Source of the DNA: JALYYC01 sp039922495
Lineage (GTDB): Bacteria > Chloroflexota > Dormibacteria > CF-121
Assembly (NCBI GenBank): GCA_039922495.1
Contig: JBDTEO010000006.1
Span: 83,558-147,557 of the forward strand
Direction: 5' to 3'
Length of the DNA: 64,000 nt
The translations under genes were made by a program, and so were the position numbers. Shown here in pieces: positions 59,396 through 64,000 of the stretch (its first letter is position 1; each line of letters begins with the position of its first letter). Below the pieces are notes generated by a model, which saw nothing but the letters and a program-made list of their open reading frames with translations, made no database searches and was not told the origin of the DNA.

Positions 59396-61684
59396 TTAGC
59401 CGTTCCCCTGCGGTTTGCATTTGTCCGCAGGCTGCGGCGGACACGGCGTCGCCGATGGGGCCGGGTCGGATGGAGCCGGTGATGCAGCCGGTGCCGGCGT
59501 TGGCTTGGGCTTCGGGGCGTTGGTGACGCATGGGACGCCGTCCACGATGGTCTGCGCGGAGGTCAACGAGTACGGGTTGAAGTTCGCGGGTAGCTTGCAG
59601 ACGGGCCAGGGCTGCGCCAGGATCGGCGGCACGTTCTCGGTCCCGGGGAGATAGTAGTTTTGCCCGATCTGGTGGATGCCGGCCGGAACCGGGTACCACT
59701 CATCCGGCTTCCCGGCGAGGGCCTGCACCATGAACTTGTGCCAGATCGGAGCGGCTCCGACGATCCCGGTGGAGTTATGACTGAGCGGCTTGTTGTCGGG
59801 GTTGCCCACCCAGACCGCCGTCGCCAGGCTCGGGGTGAAGCCGACCGTCCAGTTGTCCTTGAACGACTGCGTGGTGCCGGTCTTGGCGCCCACGTGGCGT
59901 CCGGGCAGGGTTAGGTCCCCGCCACAGCCGAACTCGAGGCAGCGGTTTCGGTCGTCCGACATGATCGAGGCGATGATGAAGGCGACGTTGGGGTCGATGG
60001 CGCGAAACTCTGCCTTTTTGGCGTCGTAGGTAAAGACGTCCTTGCCGAGGCCGTCCTTGATGTTGAGGATCGGCGCTTCGCGATGACGGACTCCCATGGT
60101 GGCCAGCGTCGAGACGGCGGTCGCCATGTCCGCGACCCGGACCTCGTAGCCACCCAGCGTCAGGCTCGGCCCGTAGAAACTGGCATCGCGGTTGGGATCG
60201 CAGGGCAGGCCGAGGCAGGTGATGCCCATGCGGTGGGCCATGTCGACGACCGCTGGGATGCCCGTGCGCAGCTCGGTCTTCAGCGCCGGGATGTTGAAAG
60301 AGTTGCCCATCGCCAGCTTCAGCGGAACGGTTCCATGGAATTTGAGGTCGTAGTTCAGCGGCGCGTACGGCGCGAATCCCGGAAGGTAGCGGCCGGCCTG
60401 GTCGCCGCCGATCGGAAAGACCATCGGCGCATCGAGGATCGGGCTCGTCATGTTGACCTTGCGGCTCTCGATCGCCGCGGTATAGGTGAAGATCTTGAAG
60501 CTCGATCCCGGCTGGCGTTGGACGTCATAGGCAAAGTTGTACTGGCCACCCGGCCGGTTGTAGTCGTCGCCGCCGACCATGGCGAGGATCTCCCCCGTTT
60601 TCGGATCCATGCTGACGAGGGCGGCGTCGTGGAAGTTGTAGAAATTGCCCTTCTGCGCAATCTGCTCGCGGATGACGTTTTCCGCCGTGTGTTGCAGGTT
60701 CAAATCCAGGCTGGTGTAGACCCGGTAGCCGCGGCGATCGCCGGAGGTGATTTTGTGTTCTGAGGCGAGGGTCTTCAGTACGTAGTCGACGAAGTGCGGG
60801 GCCTGGAACTTGTTGATGGGCGGCGACACCTGCAGCTTGGTGGCATAGGCCGCCTGCGCCTGGGCCGGCGTGATGAACTTCTCGCCGACCATGGCCTCGA
60901 GGACCTGTGCCTGACGCTGCTTGGCCGAGGCAAGATTGAGCAGCGGGTTGTACTGGGTCGGCGCCTGCGGCAGGCCGGCTAACATCGAGGCTTGCGCCAG
61001 CGACAGGTCGTGCGCGTTGGTCTGGAAGTAGCTCCGAGCCGCGGCCTCGACGCCGTAGGTCTGGCTCCCGTAGTAGATGGTGTTCAGGTACATCTCGAGG
61101 ATCTGGTTCTTGCTGTACTGACGGTTCAACTCGATGGCGAGGACCGCCTCCTTCAATTTCCGCTGAATGGTCGGTGGTGGGTTCGGGCCGATGTAGACCT
61201 GCTTGACCAGCTGCTGGCTGATCGTGCTGCCACCCTGATTGATGTGATGGTGCGTGTAGTCGGCGACCGCGGCGCGGAAGATGCCGCCGACGTCGACGCC
61301 GCTGTTCTTGTAAAAGGTCCGGTCCTCGGTCGCCAGCGTGGCCTTGACCAGGAGCGGGGAAATGTAGCTGAGCGGCACGACGATCCGATGGTCGCCGGCC
61401 TTGCCGATATCGGCGAGCAGGGTGCCGTGCCGGTCGTAGATCAGGGTGTCCTGCTCCAGGTTGCTCGAGGAGAGCCCGCTGACAGGCGGCAGTGGCCCAA
61501 CGGCGCTGGCCGCGAGAGCCGGGATGCCCATCACCGGGAGCAGCAGGACCACGATCAGCGCCAGCAACAGGATCCGGCGCAGGTCCGCCCGGCTCCGCCG
61601 TCGCCAGAGGTCGACGTGTCGGCGGCTGCGCCGCCGGCTCGTTAGGCGCTCAGGAATCCGTAGATCCCGGACAAGAGGAGCCAT
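59396..61684 (-). CDS. class A penicillin-binding protein (bifunctional GT51/transpeptidase)
   Basis: Polymerises and cross-links peptidoglycan. The 762-aa protein has one N-terminal span (LRRILLLALIVVLLLPVMG), a GT51 domain with the catalytic Glu in ATEDRTFYKNSGVD near residue 115 and GGSTISQQLVKQ near 150, and a transpeptidase with PGSSFKIFTY near 393, GNSFN near 460 and KTGTTQ near 598. A Pro/Ala-rich, Cys-containing tail follows. ATG 61684 is used; GTG 61711 is nine codons upstream. Confidence 0.94.
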   Translation of the reverse strand: MAPLVRDLRIPERLTSRRRSRRHVDLWRRRSRADLRRILLLALIVVLLLPVMGIPALAASAVGPLPPVSGLSSSNLEQDTLIYDRHGTLLADIGKAGDHRIVVPLSYISPLLVKATLATEDRTFYKNSGVDVGGIFRAAVADYTHHHINQGGSTISQQLVKQVYIGPNPPPTIQRKLKEAVLAIELNRQYSKNQILEMYLNTIYYGSQTYGVEAAARSYFQTNAHDLSLAQASMLAGLPQAPTQYNPLLNLASAKQRQAQVLEAMVGEKFITPAQAQAAYATKLQVSPPINKFQAPHFVDYVLKTLASEHKITSGDRRGYRVYTSLDLNLQHTAENVIREQIAQKGNFYNFHDAALVSMDPKTGEILAMVGGDDYNRPGGQYNFAYDVQRQPGSSFKIFTYTAAIESRKVNMTSPILDAPMVFPIGGDQAGRYLPGFAPYAPLNYDLKFHGTVPLKLAMGNSFNIPALKTELRTGIPAVVDMAHRMGITCLGLPCDPNRDASFYGPSLTLGGYEVRVADMATAVSTLATMGVRHREAPILNIKDGLGKDVFTYDAKKAEFRAIDPNVAFIIASIMSDDRNRCLEFGCGGDLTLPGRHVGAKTGTTQSFKDNWTVGFTPSLATAVWVGNPDNKPLSHNSTGIVGAAPIWHKFMVQALAGKPDEWYPVPAGIHQIGQNYYLPGTENVPPILAQPWPVCKLPANFNPYSLTSAQTIVDGVPCVTNAPKPKPTPAPAASPAPSDPAPSATPCPPQPADKCKPQGNG

Positions 61685-61848
61685 AGGGAGACGAGGATAA
61701 CCGCTCCCCACCCCGCGCCGCTGGTCAGGGTCCGCACCGGCGACCGGCGTTGGCGCCGGATTTGCCTCCGTCGCTGGGCCAGTGACGAGGGCGCTTCGGG
61801 ATCGAGAGGGGTTGTCGAGTGACGAATACTTATCAAATCAGACTCCAA
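61642..61848 (-). CDS. small membrane protein preceding the PBP (68 aa)
   Basis: A basic 68-aa product (RRRQIRRQRRSPVRTL) ending in one hydrophobic span (GWGAVILVSLWLLLSGIYGFLSA). It begins with TTG 61848 and overlaps the PBP gene by 43 bp. AT-rich DNA with ATTATAAT (61888-61895) lies upstream and may hold its promoter. Function unknown; coupling suggests assistance to the PBP. Confidence 0.55.
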   Translation of the reverse strand: MESDLISIRHSTTPLDPEAPSSLAQRRRQIRRQRRSPVRTLTSGAGWGAVILVSLWLLLSGIYGFLSA

Positions 61849-62058
61849 AGACAGTAACGTTGACGTTTAATAAAATCTGATTGCCCCATTATAATGTAAT
61901 CCGGGTTCGATTGTTGCAAACTCAGCAAAATCGATGCCCGTCATGCAGTCGAAACGGGGGGCCCGGGCGTTTGGTTACGAACGGCCCGCAATCGCTGAAC
62001 GCTCCGTATAATGGGCGCGCGCACCTGGCAAGCCCGGAACTCCGGGAAAGGGGGAAAC

Positions 62059-62550
62059 GTGTTCTGTCGCGAATGCGGGAAGCAAATCGAGGAGGGGGCC
62101 CGCTTTTGCCGGTTCTGCGGCAAACCCCAGGCCGATCCCGAGGTCGGCGCGGCGACCACCCCGAGCGCCAGCAGTAGCCCATCGGCTCGTCGGCCGCCGC
62201 GGGGCGGTATGGAGCGGCGGTTACGCCAGCTCTTTCCTCGCCATCACCTCCAGGACGAGTTCATGCATATCGCCACCATCGCCGCCTTCTTCGTGGCCGT
62301 AATCGGCTTCCTGCTGGGCTTGTTCGTGGCGGTCCTGCTGGGGATGCTCTGGGTGCTCTTTGCCATCGCGCTGATCCTGTTCCTGGTCTTGCGGGAGTCG
62401 ACCCTGAGCCATGTCCGAGGGAGCGGAAGCGGCGGAGCCGCGTCGTCCCCTGGCGCTGGACGCTACCACGCAGCCCGGCGCGATCCAACCGGGCCGCCAT
62501 CGGCCGCGGCGGAGGCCGCGACCGCCGAATCATCCCCGGCCAGAGAATGA
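62059..62550 (+). CDS. zinc-ribbon membrane protein
   Basis: The 163-aa product starts MFCRECGKQIEEGARFCRFCGK, a CxxC-x12-CxxC zinc ribbon. A hydrophobic stretch of about 45 residues (two spans, about 72-120) and an Ala/Pro/Arg-rich tail follow. Zinc ribbons of this type usually bind nucleic acid or protein. GTG 62059 with GGGGGAAAC upstream. TATAAT at 62007-62012 is a possible -10. Confidence 0.75.
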   Translation: MFCRECGKQIEEGARFCRFCGKPQADPEVGAATTPSASSSPSARRPPRGGMERRLRQLFPRHHLQDEFMHIATIAAFFVAVIGFLLGLFVAVLLGMLWVLFAIALILFLVLRESTLSHVRGSGSGGAASSPGAGRYHAARRDPTGPPSAAAEAATAESSPARE

Positions 62551-62553
62551 GAA

Positions 62554-62576
62554 AGCCGGACCCAGAGGGTCCGGCT
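62554..62576. terminator. bidirectional hairpin between convergent genes
   Basis: AGCCGGACCC/GGTCCGGCT with a tight loop lies between the zinc-ribbon gene and the CsbD-like gene. The stem is strong but the downstream T-run is poor on both strands (TTATC; CTTTCTC). Confidence 0.5.
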
Positions 62577-62593
62577 TATCGGAACCGCGCGGT

Positions 62594-62767
62594 TTAGACG
62601 GTCGGGTCGGTCTTCTCGACCTTCTTCTCGTCGGCCTTCCGGCCGGCGCCTTCGAGATCGCCCTTCAGACCCTGCGCCTTGCCTTCCCACTCCGTCTTCT
62701 TGTCGCCGGTCAACTTACCGCTTTGCTCCTTGACTTCGCCTTCCAGCTTGTCGCCAAATTCGCCCAT
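62594..62767 (-). CDS. CsbD-like stress protein (57 aa)
   Basis: GEFGDKLEGEVKEQSGKLTGDKKTEWEGKAQGLKGDLEGAG shows the repeated K-x-x-G-K pattern of CsbD. It is small, soluble and very hydrophilic. ATG 62767 has GGAGG nine bases upstream; the longer frame to 62884 is not needed. CsbD is a general-stress protein of unknown function. Confidence 0.85.
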   Translation of the reverse strand: MGEFGDKLEGEVKEQSGKLTGDKKTEWEGKAQGLKGDLEGAGRKADEKKVEKTDPTV

Positions 62768-62981
62768 GTCGCACCTCCAGGTAATACTGGGTACCGGTAG
62801 CCGCACCCGTAGTAAACATGATAGCACGTATGAAACATTACGACACAGCCCATTGATGGGATTCGGGCCATATGTTGCGTTCATATCTCTTTACTGAACC
62901 TGCGTTGAGCGAACCCCGAGCCATACCTATACTCCTACCGAATCCCGGGTCAAACGGATTCCGAAAACACTGGAGGGTCGA

Positions 62982-63329
62982 ATGGCAACCGCCGTCAAGC
63001 GCGAGGTCAAGCGGGAACACAACATCTCCCTCGACAAACCGATCTACACCATCAGCGTCGCCTCCGAGGTGCTGGAGACCCATCCCCGGACCCTGATGAT
63101 GTACGAACACCTCGGGCTTGTTGTCCCGAAGCGGACCTCGACCAATCGACGCCGCTTCTCGCAGCGGGACATCATGAAGCTTCAGACGATCCAGAAGCTG
63201 ACCCGGCGGCACTCGGTCAACCTGGCCGGCGTGCGATACATCATCCAGTTGCTGAAGATCCTGCACGATCACCAGGTCGAACGGCCGGCGGAGCTCCACG
63301 ACATCGACGTATCGCAACTCAGCGTCTAG
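62982..63329 (+). CDS. HspR-like MerR-family regulator (paralogue 4)
   Basis: The 115-aa product contains YTISVASEVLETHPRTLMMYEHLGLVVPKRTSTNRRRFSQRDIMKL and SVNLAGVRYIIQLLKIL. GGAGGG precedes ATG 62982. It is 255 bp ahead of the partial CheY-like gene, so the MerR and receiver genes are paired again, here in the reverse order. Confidence 0.9.
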   Translation: MATAVKREVKREHNISLDKPIYTISVASEVLETHPRTLMMYEHLGLVVPKRTSTNRRRFSQRDIMKLQTIQKLTRRHSVNLAGVRYIIQLLKILHDHQVERPAELHDIDVSQLSV

Positions 63330-63397
63330 CGGAATGTGTGGCGCCGACGCGGCCTTTAACTGACAGTCATCCGGGCGGCAAGCTGACAGTGCCGCTG

Positions 63398-63426
63398 TTG
63401 ACAAGTGGCCCTGCGTGCCCTATAGT
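63398..63426 (+). promoter_or_regulatory. strong sigma-70 promoter
   Basis: TTGACA (63398-63403), 17-bp spacer, TATAGT (63421-63426): the best promoter in the window. Predicted start near 63433, only about 50 nt before an intrinsic terminator. Confidence 0.7.
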
Positions 63427-63455
63427 TCTTCTAGTTCCCTCTGCCCCCCTCTTCG

Positions 63456-63486
63456 GGCCCTCCCAACGGAGGGCCTTATTATTTTT
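63456..63486 (+). terminator. intrinsic terminator or attenuator
   Basis: Perfect 8-bp stem GGCCCTCC/GGAGGGCC, CAAC loop, followed by TTATTATTTTT. Lies between the promoter above and the response regulator gene. Confidence 0.88.
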
Positions 63487-63553
63487 GGGCCGATCGCGTA
63501 TCAATTTGATGCATCCCGCCGTTCCACTAGGCGTACACGCTCGATCCACGCAT

Positions 63554-63562
63554 CCTCTATAC
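63554..63562 (+). promoter_or_regulatory. possible -10 box for the response regulator gene
   Basis: CTCTATACT lies about 25 bp before ATG 63585. A matching -35 is not clear, so this is weak support for a second promoter past the terminator. Confidence 0.3.
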
Positions 63563-63584
63563 TGCATCGCGCCAAGGGAGACCC

Positions 63585-64000
63585 ATGGAAAGTAAAACGC
63601 GTCGGAACATGGGCGCCAGCCGCGCGGCCCAGGCGGATGATGACCTGGTTGACGTGCTGCTGGTCGAGGACGACCCGTCAGTCCTCGAGATGTATCGCCT
63701 CAAGCTCGAGCTGGATGGCTACCGGGTCAACACCGCCCTCGACGGCGAGGACGGCTTGAAGAAGGCGGGCGACCTGAACCCGGATATTATCTTTCTTGAC
63801 ATCCGGCTTCCCAAGATGGATGGGTTGGAGGTCTTGCGCAAGCTTCGCGCGGAAGACAAGACGCGCGACATACCCGTTATCATCCTTTCAAACTACGATG
63901 AAGAAGACCTGGTCGCGCGAGGTCTGCGGCTGGGGGCCCATGAGTACCTCATCAAGGCGCGGACCACGCCGACCAGCCTGTCGGAAGGGATCGAAGATTG
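63585..64000 (+). CDS. CheY-like response regulator, cut by the window edge
   Basis: The frame is open from ATG 63585 (GGGAG ribosome site) to the end of the window, giving at least 138 aa. It has LLVEDDPSV, the phosphoacceptor Asp in IIFLDIRLPKMDG near residue 71, VIILSNYDEED and the Lys in YLIKARTTPTSL near 122. A 20-residue N-terminal extension precedes the receiver. It is a close paralogue of the regulator at 58140-58529. The C-terminus is outside the window, so an output domain cannot be excluded. Confidence 0.9.
   Translation, partial: MESKTRRNMGASRAAQADDDLVDVLLVEDDPSVLEMYRLKLELDGYRVNTALDGEDGLKKAGDLNPDIIFLDIRLPKMDGLEVLRKLRAEDKTRDIPVIILSNYDEEDLVARGLRLGAHEYLIKARTTPTSLSEGIED

Noticed and set aside
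1..64000. CRISPR arrays, rRNA genes, complete insertion sequences
   Set aside because: No regularly spaced repeats, no rRNA signature and no transposase or integrase motif were seen on either strand.

Overview
The window is a dense, high-GC bacterial chromosome segment with short intergenic gaps, many 1-4 nt start/stop overlaps and frequent GTG/TTG starts. Lipobox lipoproteins, a sortase, a class A PBP and an ECF-type vitamin transporter, with no outer-membrane genes, suggest a monoderm. The mix of HspR-like MerR regulators, DUF3048 proteins, ECF transporter and GH38/GH130 enzymes is most like Chloroflexota or Ca. Dormibacterota. That placement is inference; there is no rRNA or marker gene here to settle it.

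Layout. 1-13.4 kb: a membrane-linked cNMP-binding protein, tRNA-Lys, an HD protein, a MacB/LolD-like ABC pair, prephenate dehydratase facing an acyl-CoA dehydrogenase, a glycerophosphodiesterase/aldehyde dehydrogenase pair, a secreted clan GH-A hydrolase, a BNR-repeat/ThiS-like pair and a patatin gene. 13.4-18.3 kb: a glycine oxidase, and on the minus strand an ECF sigma factor, zinc-finger anti-sigma factor, CcdA-TlpA fusion and threonine synthase-like gene in one overlapping chain. 18.3-24.3 kb: the most striking locus. A cobalamin riboswitch leads an operon encoding a transcobalamin/intrinsic-factor-like secreted protein with a sortase-type LAQTG tail, a DUF4430-like secreted protein, and a complete ECF transporter (T, fused A1-A2, S), followed by an Arg/Pro/Gly-rich disordered protein. 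24.3-32 kb: a 585-aa phosphorylase-like protein, a TPR protein, a response regulator, a lytic transglycosylase lipoprotein, and a sortase behind an ice-binding-domain surface protein. 32-39.8 kb: a sugar-utilisation cluster (Gfo/Idh oxidoreductase, sugar ABC importer, secreted alpha/alpha-toroid protein with a carbohydrate-binding domain, GH130 enzyme). 39.8-42.3 kb: a patchy region with three copies of a 31-32 bp repeat that resembles the 3' end of the nearby tRNA-Glu, small broken ORFs, an NTF2-like protein and an O-methyltransferase. 42.3-50.8 kb: an HTH protein, a DUF5808 protein, a membrane-anchored response regulator with a long Pro/Glu-rich linker, a GH38 alpha-mannosidase and two tandem Ig-like/DUF3048 proteins. 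50.9-64 kb: a stress-type region with four HspR-like MerR paralogues beside otsA, otsB, ftsH, two CheY-like regulators, YtxH and CsbD proteins, a class A PBP and a zinc-ribbon membrane protein.

Two themes tie the genes together. The first is vitamin B12 capture at the cell surface, feeding an ECF importer under riboswitch control. The second is a repeated pairing of HspR-like repressors and single-domain response regulators with trehalose synthesis, membrane proteolysis and envelope genes. Coordinates rest on reading frames, ribosome binding sites and overlaps; family names rest on motifs recognised by eye, not on database searches.
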